A stretch of DNA of 64,000 bases from Amoebidium appalachense (taxonomy: Eukaryota; Ichthyosporea): NCBI GenBank assembly GCA_963693365.1, contig CAVNZM010000003.1, positions 8,928,001 through 8,992,000 of the forward strand. The letters run 5' to 3'. Position numbers and translations under genes: made by a program. The notes under the pieces are model-generated. The model had not been told where the DNA came from and did not search any database. It saw nothing but the letters and a program-made list of their open reading frames with translations. Below, one piece after another: positions 34,155 through 61,675 of this stretch. Every line of letters starts with the position of its first letter. Position 1 is the stretch's first letter.

Positions 34155-34785
34155 TACTAGAGAGAGAGAAGGAAGAGGGAGAGAGAGAGAGACAGATCAG
34201 AGAAAGAGGGAAAGAGAAAGAGAGAGAGAGAAAGAGAAAGAGAAGAGAGAGAGGGAGAGAGAGAGAGAGAGAGAGAGAGTGTGTGTGTGTGTGTGTGTGT
34301 GCGTGTTTGTGAGTGAGTGTGTGTGTATGTGTGCTGTGAGCGCGCGAGCATTTATGTGTGTGTGCCGTTGTGTGTGTGCGCGACGTCCATGCGTGCACAC
34401 GTGTGTGGTTTGCAAATGGGTTGTGACTCAACCGCCATATATATGATGTATGCGCAGGTGTGCATATGTGTGCGTTCCTGCATGCACAGGGGGGGGGGGG
34501 GGGGGGGGGGGGGGAGGGAGGGGGGGCTCATTGTGTGCGGGAGAGGGGAGAGGAGTAGAGCGCACACGGTCTGGAACACAGATAAACGTTTTCGTCTTTG
34601 TAGGTGGGTGGGTGGGGTGGGGGGGGGGGGGGGGGGGGTGCGGGGGGGGGGAAGAGGGAGGGGAGGAGGGGGCATCATGATCAGGGATAACAGTGTGTGT
34701 GCGTGCGTGCACTTGTGTGTGCATGTGCTGTGTGTGTTGTGTAGGTGTGCGCCTGTGTGTGTGTGCGCGCCTGTGTGTGCGCGCC

Positions 34786-34817
<32 letters not shown>

Positions 34818-34851
34818 GTGCATGTGTGAGTGTGTGTGCGTGCGCGCGCGC

Positions 34852-34906
<55 letters not shown>

Positions 34907-34975
34907 TTGAGTGTGAGCATGAGCTGTGGGTGTGAGTGTGAGTATGGGTGTGGCTGTGTGCATTCGTGCTTGTGT
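34155..34975. repeat. (GA)n, (GT)n and G-run block
   Basis: (GA)n at about 34160-34279, (GT)n at 34280-34330 and 34860-34900, G runs at 34490-34514 and 34617-34650. Cys-Val, His-Thr and Glu-Arg frames here are artefacts. Confidence 0.95.
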
Positions 34976-34977
34976 CA

Positions 34978-35071
34978 ACGTACACCTTTGATTTCAAAGA
35001 AGTCGAAAGCGCCAGTGACACCCATGTTGAAAAAAAGACAAGCAAGCACGCTAAGAAGGACAGCAAGAAGT
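34978..35071 (+). CDS. Possible C-terminal exon, Lys-rich
   Basis: The frame YTFDFKEVESASDTHVEKK then a Lys/Ser-rich end stops at the TAA 35069-35071, just after a (GT)n block. Amino acid composition is protein-like, but there is no convincing acceptor AG immediately before it and no upstream exon could be joined. A lysine-rich reading continues past the stop. Confidence 0.25.
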
Positions 35072-35364
35072 AACAGAAACCCTGTCATGCCGAAAAAATG
35101 GTCAAGAACAAAGAAGTGGAGGACACGTAACATAGTCTGATAGTTGTGACTAAGGGCACTAAGGGCACCGCTAAGGGCACCAAGCTGATGCACGCGCGCG
35201 CGCGAGCCGAAATCTATTTTTATCTTTTCCCTAATCAGGCGCGGCGGTTACTAAACCGGTCTATAGCAAATAGTGATTGGCTAAACCCAATCCGGTTTGC
35301 AATTTTTTGTCCGTTTAAGCCTGTACGCACGTTGTTTGCTCCATTTCTCTTCCCCCTTCCCGCA

Positions 35365-35482
35365 GGTCCGCAGGTCCTTTCCCGCAGGTCGCCTGGTCGC
35401 AGGTCCCTTCCCGCAGGTCGCCTGGTCGCAGTTCCCTTCCCGCAGGTCGCCTGGTCACAGGTCCCCTCCGCAGGTCGCGCAG
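35365..35482. repeat. 29-bp minisatellite, about 4 copies
   Basis: CCCGCAGGTCGCCTGGTCG starts at 35381, 35410 and 35439 with partial copies on both sides. Confidence 0.9.
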
Positions 35483-35807
35483 CCACCGTGCTGAATGGCT
35501 TCGACCATGCTGCAGCATCTTCGCCTAACGGCTGAAAGGCCGTTTGAAGGTTAGTTTTGTGTTGCCTGCTTTTGCGCATATGGCGTTTGTCTGTCTGGTC
35601 TGTGTCCGTGCCTGTGATTATATCTGTGTCTGTGTCTGTGTCTGTGTGCGTGTGTGTGTATGTGTGTGTGTGTGCGTGCGTGTGCGTGTGTTCTGCTGGC
35701 TGCAGATGCACGTTGCCTTTTCACGTTCATGAACCAGCGACTGTGGGCACTACTTTTGCTGTTAGCACTATAGCTATCATCCCCTCCACCAGTCGTTCAA
35801 GCTATTT

Positions 35808-36307
35808 NNNNNNNNNNNNNNNNNNNNNNNNNNNNNNNNNNNNNNNNNNNNNNNNNNNNNNNNNNNNNNNNNNNNNNNNNNNNNNNNNNNNNNNNNNNNN
35901 NNNNNNNNNNNNNNNNNNNNNNNNNNNNNNNNNNNNNNNNNNNNNNNNNNNNNNNNNNNNNNNNNNNNNNNNNNNNNNNNNNNNNNNNNNNNNNNNNNNN
36001 NNNNNNNNNNNNNNNNNNNNNNNNNNNNNNNNNNNNNNNNNNNNNNNNNNNNNNNNNNNNNNNNNNNNNNNNNNNNNNNNNNNNNNNNNNNNNNNNNNNN
36101 NNNNNNNNNNNNNNNNNNNNNNNNNNNNNNNNNNNNNNNNNNNNNNNNNNNNNNNNNNNNNNNNNNNNNNNNNNNNNNNNNNNNNNNNNNNNNNNNNNNN
36201 NNNNNNNNNNNNNNNNNNNNNNNNNNNNNNNNNNNNNNNNNNNNNNNNNNNNNNNNNNNNNNNNNNNNNNNNNNNNNNNNNNNNNNNNNNNNNNNNNNNN
36301 NNNNNNN
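35808..36307. other. Assembly gap, exactly 500 N
   Basis: A run of 500 N, a fixed-size scaffold gap of unknown true length. It touches the P-like element within 2 bases, so the left target duplication of that element is hidden. Confidence 0.99.
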
Positions 36308-36596
36308 CCCACGGCCCTCTGAAAAAAAGACGGCCTGGATAGATTACGTCATAAAATCGCATTCCATTGTGCTCGTGGTATTTCGATCCACTGGATTCCG
36401 GCCCTAAACGAGATGCCGGCACAGAACATGTATGTTGTTGTTTTTCGTTTACGTCTCGCTTTTTTTGGTTCAGTGACGGAGACGTCGGTAACATGGCTTA
36501 CGACGGGACTGGCCCTATGGAGAGAGCTGCTCCTCCCGCGCCTGGAATGGATAAAAAGAGGAAAACGGTCTGCGTACTACTAGCAACAAAGTCGGT

Positions 36597-37910
36597 AACA
36601 TATGCAGTGTTCCAGGCTGCAGAGGTAACTACGACGACCAAAACAAAGTTTTCGTTTACAAATTCCCCAACCCAAACGACGGGCGCATTAAAAGCGAGAC
36701 AATACGCGAAGAAACACGGAACCTTCTCAGTGCGTGGCTACGTGCTGTGCCGAGGCAGTAGCCTGAGAACTTCGACCCGCAATGGGTTCACTTTTGTATG
36801 GGAGATCAACGGTCAAAAAATCGATCTCTCATTTGAGGGGGGGGCGGCATGTTTTCGGCATCTGCAGACTATCTACGAGTCTGAAGGCGGGCAGGCACTC
36901 AAGCCTTAGGAGGCCTTCAAACTGACACCCACCGTTCTCTGGCCCAACAACTTCGACAAGCAGAAGGTGGGGCCAGCTTTGGCTGTGTTCCACGAGTCCA
37001 CCATTGCTGCGCTCGACAACCACGTAGTCGATGAACCCCTGTTTAAGTTCACCGCAAACTTCCTAAAACGAATCGCACGGTGGTGGAAGCTTATGAACAT
37101 CGGTACCACCACATATGCGGCGCGCAAAATGGACCCATGGTGTGCTGCATTCACCAGCAGCAGTGACCAGCGGCTGATTTGGCTGGAGAAATTCGCTGAG
37201 TGGGTGGTGAGCATGGCCACTGGTGAGCATGCCCACTGGCAAGGGGGGTTTTACGGAGGAAACGCAGTGGTCGCTGGCGTTTACGAGCAAGACAATGGTA
37301 CCCCCCCCCCCCCCATCAAAATCCCCTCCAATGTCCTCATGCCGCCCCCCCCCCCCCCCCCCCCAAAAAAAAAAAAAAAAAAAAAAAAGGCAGAAAGGAG
37401 GATGAAAAACACACTGAAATTCCAAAAATCCCCTCCGGTGTGCCCTCTTCCCAGCCCTCGTGCACTAAACAACACAGCCCCTCCCCCCCCCCCCCCCCCC
37501 CCACTTCTTTCTCCACCATGGTCGCGCCATAGCACCACCACATCCCCCTTCGTACACGAAACAACAGAATAAACCGAAATTTCAATCTTGAACCCCCCTC
37601 CATACCCCCCCCCCCCTCCCAAACACGTGAGACTTATTCATTTCTATTGCGTTGTGAAATAAGCAAACCCCCCCCCCACCCCCTTCTTCCCCCTCCCCTT
37701 GACTGGATAGATAAACACCCCCTCACCCCCTCCCCCCCCCCCAACACACGAGGTCACATGAGGAGTCGACCGGCATAAAGTGTGTGATGTGTGTGTGTGT
37801 GTGTTCGTGTGTGTGTTTGTGTGTGTCTGTGTGTGACACTGTGTGTGTGTGTGTGTGTGACACGTGTGTGTGTGTGCGCGCGCATCAGTGTGTTTGTGTG
37901 CGTGTCTGTG

Positions 37911-37965
<55 letters not shown>

Positions 37966-38740
37966 TGTGTCGGGATGGGTGGGTGGTGGGTGGGGTGGGG
38001 GGGGGGGGGGGGGGGGGCTTTTTCATATGGGTTTTCACATGCCAAGCGTAGTCAAATGTGGTGCCACACAGATTTTGCTGACTTTTTATTTGCAGGCCAG
38101 TCTCATCCGCTATCTCCTGGAAAGCGGCGTGAGTGGCGAGAAGCTCAACTTTGTGCTCACCAGAAAGTTTCAAACCGACCCCCTACAGGGTGCTTTTGGC
38201 ACAATCCGACAGTACAGCGGTGGGAACTACAACGTTGGGACAGCACACGTGGGTACCTCCCCTCCTGGATCTCCCCCCCCCCCCCCCCCCCCCCCCCACC
38301 CTACTCAGCCACCCACCCACTGCCTGCCACAGTGAAACACAAGAGATACATCACACACACACGATTCATACAGCATTACAAAGAATAGAGACTTCGGAAC
38401 AGATATAGGATGACTTGGTGATTCACCTTAATAATGGGATAGTGGTGTCATGACATGGTGGCCCCGGGGAATAAAATAATCAGGGAGAAAAAAAAAGGGG
38501 AGGGGGGGGGGGGGGGGGGGGGGGAGAGATAGCGAGAGAGGCAGGGACGGAAGAAGGGGTTGGAGGAGGAGGGGAGGGGGAGGGGGGGTATCAGGATAAA
38601 AGGAGTGTGGTGAAAAGAAAGGGTGCAAAGAAAACAGAACAAAAAATGAAATTGGGGGGGGGGGGGGGGGGGGTTGTTGAACTCAAACCACAAAAATGCA
38701 CACACGTACACGCACACACACCCACACAGACACACATACA

Positions 38741-38777
<37 letters not shown>

Positions 38778-39374
38778 TACACACACACATATACACACAT
38801 ACCTAAACCATGCTTGTGTACACACGAAGATATGCAATGATACACTGCTTGCGCACCCGCACCATAGTGTGTCATAACTTTTATAGCCACGTGCCATCTA
38901 TATATGCACAAATCACACAATAAACTCACCTCTATGAACAGACTTTCCAGGCTGTCAAAAGGATACGGGTGCAGAAGCTGGCAAAGCTGGCAGTGCAGAC
39001 GGGCACAAGTGTAACACAGCTGTTCGACAACATGAACACGGCGCTCAACAGCAAACGCAAAACGATCACCATCGAGACCATTCTCCCACTCTACAACAAC
39101 ATCATCTGGGCCCACGTCTATAAAATCAGAGAAGCAAGCAGAGCAAGCCGTCGACAAAACCAGCAAAGAAGAAAAGGAGAGCAAAACAGAGGAAAAGGGA
39201 GGAGAAGGGAGGAAGAAGGGAAAGAAAGGTGAAAACAAAACAACCACGGCGGAATCACCTACCGTCGAGTGGGAGATGGAGGGAAACGATGACGAGCTGG
39301 TGGCTGCACTGGAGGCAGCAGAGGCGGAGTACGATTGGATGGTAGAAGCGTATTTGGAGGAAGCAGAGCTCTAG
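36597..39374 (+). pseudogene. THAP/P-element-type transposase, spliced, internally deleted and frame-broken
   Basis: A THAP zinc finger starts near 36603 (CSVPGCRGNYDDQNKVF, then FPNPNDGRI, SAWLRAVP and FDPQWVHFC) and has an in-frame TAG. From about 36810 another frame gives the central P-type segment (QKVGPALAVF, TANFLKRIARWWKLMN) across a TAG at 36907. The region between them, which should hold the first catalytic residues, is missing. A G6 run at 37243-37248 with one extra G precedes the donor at 37298. Exon 38096-38248 has the hallmark LTRKFQTDPLQGAFGTIRQ. It splices in phase at 38951 to the C-terminal exon, which ends in an acidic tail at TAG 39372-39374. A possible start is the ATG at 36493. 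This copy cannot make active transposase as read. Confidence 0.8.
37298..38095 (+). other. Intron of P-like transposase with C runs, CnAn and (GT)n
   Basis: Donor GTACCC is followed within 4 bases by a C run. The intron then has a C run joined to an A run (about 37345-37388), more C runs, (GT)n at about 37910-37963, a G run, and the acceptor TTTATTTGCAG. The style is the same as in the SET-domain gene introns. Confidence 0.7.
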
Positions 39375-39962
39375 CGGCTTTGTCAGTGTTTTCTAGCCCT
39401 TTCTTTTCTTTTTTTAACAGTAGGTAGAGGTGTGAGGGTTTGCCGGGGGGGGGGGGGGGGGGGGGGGGGGCTACACAGTGTTTATTGGTTGGTGGTTAGT
39501 GTTGCAGGACATAGACGTCCTAATACTTAACATACAGGTAGTATTATGTTACCTAGTTACCTAGTGGATAGAAACACCTTTGAGAGAATATACGCGAAAG
39601 ATGAGTTCTAGTTTTGTAGTAGATCTTTGCTCACGGCCGTGTTTGTGTAAACGTGAACTACTCAATAGATATAACTATACTGAGACTCAGCTACACCATT
39701 ATGTACACTATGCCAAAACTTTGTGCTATAGGGCTTTAGCATATTACTCTAAGACAAAAAAACGCCCTAGGACATAGGAAGCACTTCATAAACTTTTGTC
39801 GTTTTTTTTTCCCTTCCGTTTTCCTTCATCTGCGCACAGACATATTCGCGCTGTGAGCAGATAATTAGCTAGCGAATCATGGCGAATCCAGTGGATCGAA
39901 ATACCAATCTGCTCTTTTGACCCCGATCTGCGGCCAGGCCGTCTTTTTTTCAGAGGGCCGTG
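39375..39962 (+). other. 3' region of P-like element
   Basis: G run at about 39445-39470. A 65-codon ORF (39580-39777) reads like protein in part (SSSFVVDLCSRPCLCKREL) but has no recognised motif. Then come the subterminal and terminal inverted repeats. Confidence 0.5.
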
Positions 39963-40104
39963 CTTAGCCTCATTCCGTTCGGATCTAAGTTTGCCCGTCG
40001 GAGCCTGGTCTTAATAAACTCTACCGTTTTCAGTTACACGTTCGTTCCTTTCCGTGTGTGTACACTTAGTAGAGTGCCGCGTCTCTAATACTTACACGTT
40101 AGGA
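39963..40104. other. Possible LTR end of an unidentified element
   Basis: Contains AATAAACTCTACC and GTGTGTACAC, resembling an LTR R/U5 region, but no partner is found in the window. No gene. Confidence 0.3.
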
Positions 40105-40392
40105 TACGACAATAGTAATAGTATATCTATACCTAGAGATATTTATGTACACACGAACATGTACACGTCTCTCCCTGAGTGGGTGGATCCGTGTACACAC
40201 ATATAAATATTCTAATTGATATTACAATACACGATTAAAGCCGATATAACACGATTACAAGTATACAAGCATATCGGAGATCGATGCTACACTTTACATA
40301 ATAGGAGTGTGGCATTTATCCTAAGCATATGAACTGAAACATAACACAAACTGAGAAGATCTTACAATATGTAAATACTACGTATTACAACA
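40105..40392 (-). repeat. Copia LTR fragment, minus strand
   Basis: Matches the first 250-290 bp of the copia LTR in reverse and ends at CGTATTACAACA (40392), the LTR 5' end. The rest is missing. Confidence 0.85.
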
Positions 40393-40545
40393 ACTATGCG
40401 TTACGATGTTATCTAAAGCGCCATGTATTTTTTTTTGGCCGATATCTTCTTTTCATGAGCGGTTTTTTCTTTATCCCAGGATATCTGCGATATCTCGCCT
40501 TTTCACCTTCTATGAGCACATCAATTATGCCATTATAAAAAAAGA
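40393..40545 (+). repeat. LINE 3' untranslated end with A tail
   Basis: GGATATCTGCGATATCTC...ATGAGC...CCATTATAAAAAAA resembles the 3' end at about 42752-42832. It is the tail of one LINE insertion lying directly against the next. Confidence 0.6.
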
Positions 40546-41368
40546 GTTTCCTAGAAGATGTCATGCACCAGATGCTTCGTCAGGTGGATCAATGGTGCAC
40601 CGAGAATCTCATGACAGTCGGAATTGCAAAGTGTGCTACTTTTTCGAAAACTGCTTCCTTTCGATTGGCCGGTCTTCCTATTCCTGTTCAGAGCGTGCAC
40701 CTATGACTATTTGGGTATTCCTTTTACTGCACGGGGTATTGATTTCCGCAAGCTCCTCATGGCACGGATCGCTCGTGCGAAGGGTAAGCTTCACATCGTG
40801 TCAAATATGTTTCAACGGGAGTCTGTGATCCATCCTGCGAACCTTCTTCTCTACTATAAAACTTTTTTACGGCCGGCTTTCGAATATGGACTTCCGCTAT
40901 TGGCCTGCGCCCCACCTCGCGAGGCGGCCGTGGCGCTGAAAGAGTTCGACGATTTTCAGGGTACTGCGCTGCGCACTTTGTTTCGTACTCGGTTTGTGCC
41001 TCCCTTAATCAGTATGTTTGGATTGTCGTCTGCTGTTTGTCGTATGGAGTAATTGTCTCTTCGTTTTTGTTTTCATTTAGTTAGGATACCTGATGGTCAC
41101 CCTCGTTATGCTTTCTTTCCCCCCCTCCCTCCATCCCTCTTCCCCCCCGATTCACCAACGCTACTTCTGAATGTCCAGGCTCAGCCTACCCTCTTTCAAC
41201 AGTGATTCTTCCTCTCGCTATCTCACTCCCTCTTTCTTTTCTCTTCCTGTTTTTTCTGCTTTTTCGCGTTATTACCACACGCAGTATAAGTTTCTTTCTC
41301 GTTCTGATATCGATAGAGAAATCAAAGGTAAAACTGTCATCTACCCATGGATAACGGCAAGAACTTAG
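40546..41368 (+). pseudogene. LINE reverse transcriptase C-terminal half, 5'-truncated
   Basis: Starts inside RT at about EDVMHQMLRQVDQWCTENL (40550). It continues through IAKCATFSK and YDYLGIPF (about 40710), then the thumb segment LLLYYKTFLRPAFEYGLPLL (about 40846) and CAPPREAAVALKEFDDF. After a TAA at 41050, LRFCFHLVRIP follows in the same frame. The region SLPVFSAFSRYYHTQY (to the TAG at 41366) aligns with the LINE at 8654. It is more complete than the LINE at 6603. One frame change occurs near 40620. Confidence 0.8.
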
Positions 41369-42270
41369 AAGTTGAGTTATACATATGTTTATTAGTTTGT
41401 TGTTGTTCGTTTCCTTTTCCCTTTTCCTTTCTTCCTTTCTTTCTTTCCTTTCCGTTTCCGTGTACACAGATATCTTTGATCTGTGTACACATCGAGCCAT
41501 TTGGCCTGCGCACATGTAATGTTGTTTGCGTTTATGTCTAAATAAGTTGTCCAATCACATCTCGTTTAATTTTCCCAAATATAGAAACCTACATTCCTCC
41601 TTTTATTCTATTCGATTCCTTTCCCATTCCATTCCTTTCTATCCTCATTCCTTTTCCTTCTTTTCCCACGACGTAGAATTGCTCTATGCTCCCCAGCTAT
41701 TAGGAATACTTATATTTAGACGTGTTATGTTAAGAAAATGTATAAATATATGATGTGAACTAATAGATACATAAGTGGTTTCATTTATTAAATGTTTCCG
41801 TACTTTCATTAGAAGATTGCGATTAATCTTCTATGTGTCGGCAGGCATTTCGATTGATTTATTTTACCCTCATAGTTTTCGTCTTTCTGATTGGAGTAGC
41901 AAATTTATTTGCCCTCATTGTCTTCGTTCTTTTGATTGGCTTAGCATAATTGTCGATTTCACATTCCCGAGTATAAAAAGGACTTCATCTTGAAATAAAA
42001 ATCAAGCAGTTGAAAACATTTCATATGGTCCCAGAAATCGTTCCACCTCTCCGGTTGTGTTTCTCCCGTGTGTCTGTGTGTTGTGTATATCATAACACCC
42101 ATCTGTGCACACTGCTTCTCCGTTAAACCACACAAAATAGCAAAAACTCAGTCGGCATGTGTTATGTTCCGTAGGCAACACCGTACTGATCATTATCGCT
42201 TTTTGGGAGCTTTGGCCTGATACATTTCTCCTGCTGTACGTATGGAGTACTAGTACCGCCCTAGTAGATA
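41369..42270. other. Probable insertion within the LINE, LTR-like, identity unknown
   Basis: Separates two segments that are contiguous in the other LINE copy. It has a T/C-rich stretch, an inverted pair GTGTACACAGAT/ATCTGTGTACAC at about 41459-41490, GATTGG boxes at about 41900 and 41931, the TATA-like GAGTATAAAAAGG (about 41972) and AATAAAA (about 41995), so it may be a solo LTR of another family. Borders are not defined. Confidence 0.4.
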
Positions 42271-42280
42271 AGTATGTATG

Positions 42281-42593
42281 GTGCTCTGATGTTGATATTG
42301 CCTGGGAAGTTGTGCAGTGGCGTTGTAATTCTTGTTTTCATCGCCGCTGGTGCCACTTTCAGTGTGCTGAACTTTTTAATCGCAAGCATGTTGATGATAC
42401 CGGGTGTGAGTTTTTATGTCGCGTTTTGACTCTTTCCCTACGGGTGTCTGCTACACTGGCTGGCAATGTGAACACTTTAGACTTTTTGTTGAATTCTCTT
42501 GGTCGTCACATTGAGTATTTATATGATTTTCACACAGTGTTCAGGTATCTCAGTATGCACTTGTTACTGGTTAAGTTAACTCGTGAAGTTTAA
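42281..42593 (+). pseudogene. LINE C-terminal Cys/His-rich domain
   Basis: Reads DVDIAWEVVQWRCNSCFHRR then CHFQCAELFNRKHVDD and a Leu-rich end (NTLDFLLNSLGRHIEY) to the TAA at 42591. It aligns with 8940-9061 and more weakly with 32262-32636. It is probably the C-terminus of the LINE starting at 40546. Confidence 0.65.
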
Positions 42594-42832
42594 ATTTTTA
42601 TTGTCTTCTCAGTATGCCATGCATACTTGCATATCTTTCCGTCGAATAAATCCAGTCAAAAGAAAAAAAAGTTTACTACTAGTAGGGTGTATGATTATTT
42701 GAGTCGTTATCTCCTTCGTATCCGTGGGTAGGGGTTTTTGTAGTTTCTTCTCTGAGATATCTGTGATATCTCCGGCTTGCTTCTCTCTCACAGTGAGCAG
42801 TCAATAAAGTCATTATAAAAATAAAAAAATAT
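42594..42832 (+). repeat. LINE 3' end with A-rich tail
   Basis: Contains GAGATATCTGTGATATCTCC, TGAGCAGTCAATAAAGTCATTATAAAAATAAAAAAA. It resembles 40470-40555 and marks the LINE 3' terminus. Confidence 0.55.
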
Positions 42833-43579
42833 GGGAATCACCTAAAACTCTCACACGTTGAACGGGTCGTCTGTTCATAACTTTTGTTTTTTTGATCTCA
42901 TTCAATAAAAGTGCAATAGAGTTAGGCACAGCACTGAATACAATGACAATAGTCATATAACATTTCAAGGTTTATTAAACATAGCCTAGCCATTCGAGCA
43001 AACATATTTCCGTTTCTGAAATAGGATCAAACAGATTCATAATCCCACGATTATTGAATTCGAAGTTGCGGGGGAACGTTCAGGGTGCTCTTTTAGCCAA
43101 TCATCGATTAGGTAAACATGGGCTGGGGCCGGCAACTGCTTCAATGTTGTTGCACAAGGAGTGACACAAATATAACATATACAACTAAAAACATACAGCT
43201 TATCCTGCTCAATATAGTAAAAAAATTCCAATAGCTATGTGTCAAGTCTCTTTTGTGTGTCAACTCATTGTTATATTCTGCAGTTGTAGTGTCTCTCTTT
43301 GATTACGTAACTGTTCCGGGACACGTGTCAAGTCCAAGCTCTGATCGACTGACTGTACAACTCGACTGAGCTGCCAAGTTAGGCCGCTGCGGTCACAGTT
43401 TTCTTAAAACAACCTATCTATACAACCTACCATATCTAATATATTGTATATTGTGTATATTTTTACACATATTATTTAAATCTATTTATCCCCACCATTG
43501 ATGCCTACCTAACATCAGCTTATAGCTCATCGCTCGTCTTGTGGTCCCTATCGAGACTAACACACCAAAGCGCGCGAAA
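42833..43579. other. Intergenic region upstream of the SET-domain gene
   Basis: No clear gene. A 64-codon minus ORF (43231-43037) includes HVYLIDDWLKEHPERSP but no known motif. No TATA box is obvious in the 150 bp before the ATG at 43580; the immediate leader is AACACACCAAAGCGCGCGAAAATGG. Confidence 0.4.
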
Positions 43580-60019
<16,440 letters not shown>

Positions 60020-60032
60020 CACCATGCACTCA

Positions 60033-60071
<39 letters not shown>

Positions 60072-60274
60072 TTCCCTTCCTCCGTCCCTCCCTCCCTTCC
60101 CCCCAAACAAAAAGGGCCAACCCATTACCTACACATTCGTGCACGCACGACACAGTGTCACACAGGAGCGAGCACGCATGTGTGAGTACCCTCACCCACA
60201 GGCTCACACACACACACAACACACACACACACACCCACACACACACACACACACAAAAACACACACACACATAC

Positions 60275-60317
<43 letters not shown>

Positions 60318-60411
60318 ATACACACACACACACAAACAATACACACACACACAACGCACGCGTGCGCACACATACAGGTGCGCACACACGCACACACACA
60401 CACACACCCAC

Positions 60412-60454
<43 letters not shown>

Positions 60455-60760
60455 TTGTGGTGGTTGGATGAGCGTTAATTCCCCCATGCATCTAGGGAGT
60501 TTTAGACCGATTTTGGGTATATATATATATATCCAGTGAGAGTCATAATAGTCATATCACGACATGGACCGCATCGATACGTACATTGTGCAGATGAAAT
60601 ACAGCCCATTTTTTAGACTACAGTAACTACAGGGCCATTCGAGAACCAAAAAGAAATCAACAAAAATAACAAATCAAGCAACAAATACCTGCATCACCTG
60701 TACAGTGGGATTGAGTGGGATGGGTGGAGGGACCCCACCCCGACCTCCCTGCAGGAGCAG

Positions 60761-60804
<44 letters not shown>

Positions 60805-60866
60805 CACACACACACACGCCGACAAACACACACACACACACACACGGACAGACACACACACCGTAC

Positions 60867-60935
<69 letters not shown>

Positions 60936-60985
60936 GACACGCATGCACACACACGCACACCACCACCACCACCACCACCGCCAAG
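60020..60985. other. Downstream of the SET gene: C run, CA-rich DNA, possible start of next gene
   Basis: C run at about 60034-60068 and CA-rich DNA at about 60200-60450. An ATG at 60564 opens MDRIDTYIVQMKYSPFFRLQ (20 codons, TAA), which could be a first exon but lacks a clear donor. C run at about 60761-60802 and (CA)n at 60868-60932. No AATAAA is seen close to the stop. Confidence 0.35.
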
Positions 60986-61132
60986 GCTACCCACCGTCAT
61001 CTGGCCCTATGCCCCTCGACTTTTCAGCCCTCCCCTCCCCCACAACTACCGGTAGGCTGCCGCACTGTCAGTTGCTGTTACTCCCCCCCCCCCCCCCCCC
61101 CCCCCCGGAGGCCTCCCCCTCGAGCTCTCAGA

Positions 61133-61221
<89 letters not shown>

Positions 61222-61243
61222 CCTCTCGCCCTCCCTCCTTCCC

Positions 61244-61285
<42 letters not shown>

Positions 61286-61309
61286 AGGCCTCCCCCTCGA
61301 GCTCTCAGA

Positions 61310-61396
<87 letters not shown>

Positions 61397-61675
61397 CCTC
61401 TCGCCCTCCCTCCTTCCCTCCCCCCTCCCTCCCCCCCACCCCTCTTCCCCCCCCCCCCCCCCCCCCCCCCCTTGAATATTAGTAACCAGTAACTACGGGC
61501 CGTGCACGCGGGCCTGTGACAAGTGTGACAGAGTCGTTGCCAACTTTCTCATGCAGAACTCGCGCGTGACGCGGAGACTGCCAATCAATGATGCTGCTCG
61601 CACAGCTGATTACCTGCATACCTCACACATTCCATTCAAACTGCGCACGTACGTGAACTTCTACGACAGTGCTTG
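60986..61675 (+). CDS. Last two exons of an unrecognised gene
   Basis: Candidate exon 60986-61051 (after CCGCCAAG, before GTAGGC) reads [21 protein letters not shown]. It joins in phase to 61490-61675 after the acceptor GAATATTAG. The last exon encodes [51 protein letters not shown] and the TGA at 61673-61675. The intron holds C runs and two copies of a (CT)n block with GGAGGCCTCCCCCTCGAGC. A CxxxCxxC motif is present. I do not recognise the protein; upstream exons were not found. Confidence 0.45.
61082..61480 (+). repeat. Duplicated C-run/(CT)n unit, about 180 bp
   Basis: C run, GGAGGCCTCCCCCTCGAGC, TCTCAGAGG, then (CT)n and CCCTCCCTCTCGCCCTCC occurs at 61082-61250 and 61251-61440. GGAGGCCTCC is a palindrome. 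Confidence 0.9.

Larger units (their letters stand above)
36310..39962 (+). mobile_element. P-element-like DNA transposon with perfect 29-bp terminal inverted repeats
   Basis: 3653 bp. Both ends start CACGGCCCTCTGAAAAAAAG and agree for 29 bases (36310-36338 and 39934-39962). A second, internal 23-bp inverted pair (GTATTTCGATCCACTGG core) lies at 36376-36398 and 39884-39906. Terminal plus subterminal inverted repeats are the P-element design. The enclosed gene encodes a THAP finger and P-type transposase segments. The right flank is CTTAGCCT; the left flank lies in the assembly gap, so the expected 8-bp duplication cannot be tested. Confidence 0.92.

Noticed and set aside
36603-36909. Reassignment of TAG (and TAA) to glutamine
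   Set aside because: In-frame TAGs in the P-like transposase would fit Gln, but the 644-codon SET gene, copia pol and the YR polyprotein use only CAA/CAG for Gln and have no internal TAA or TAG. The TAGs are better read as decay.
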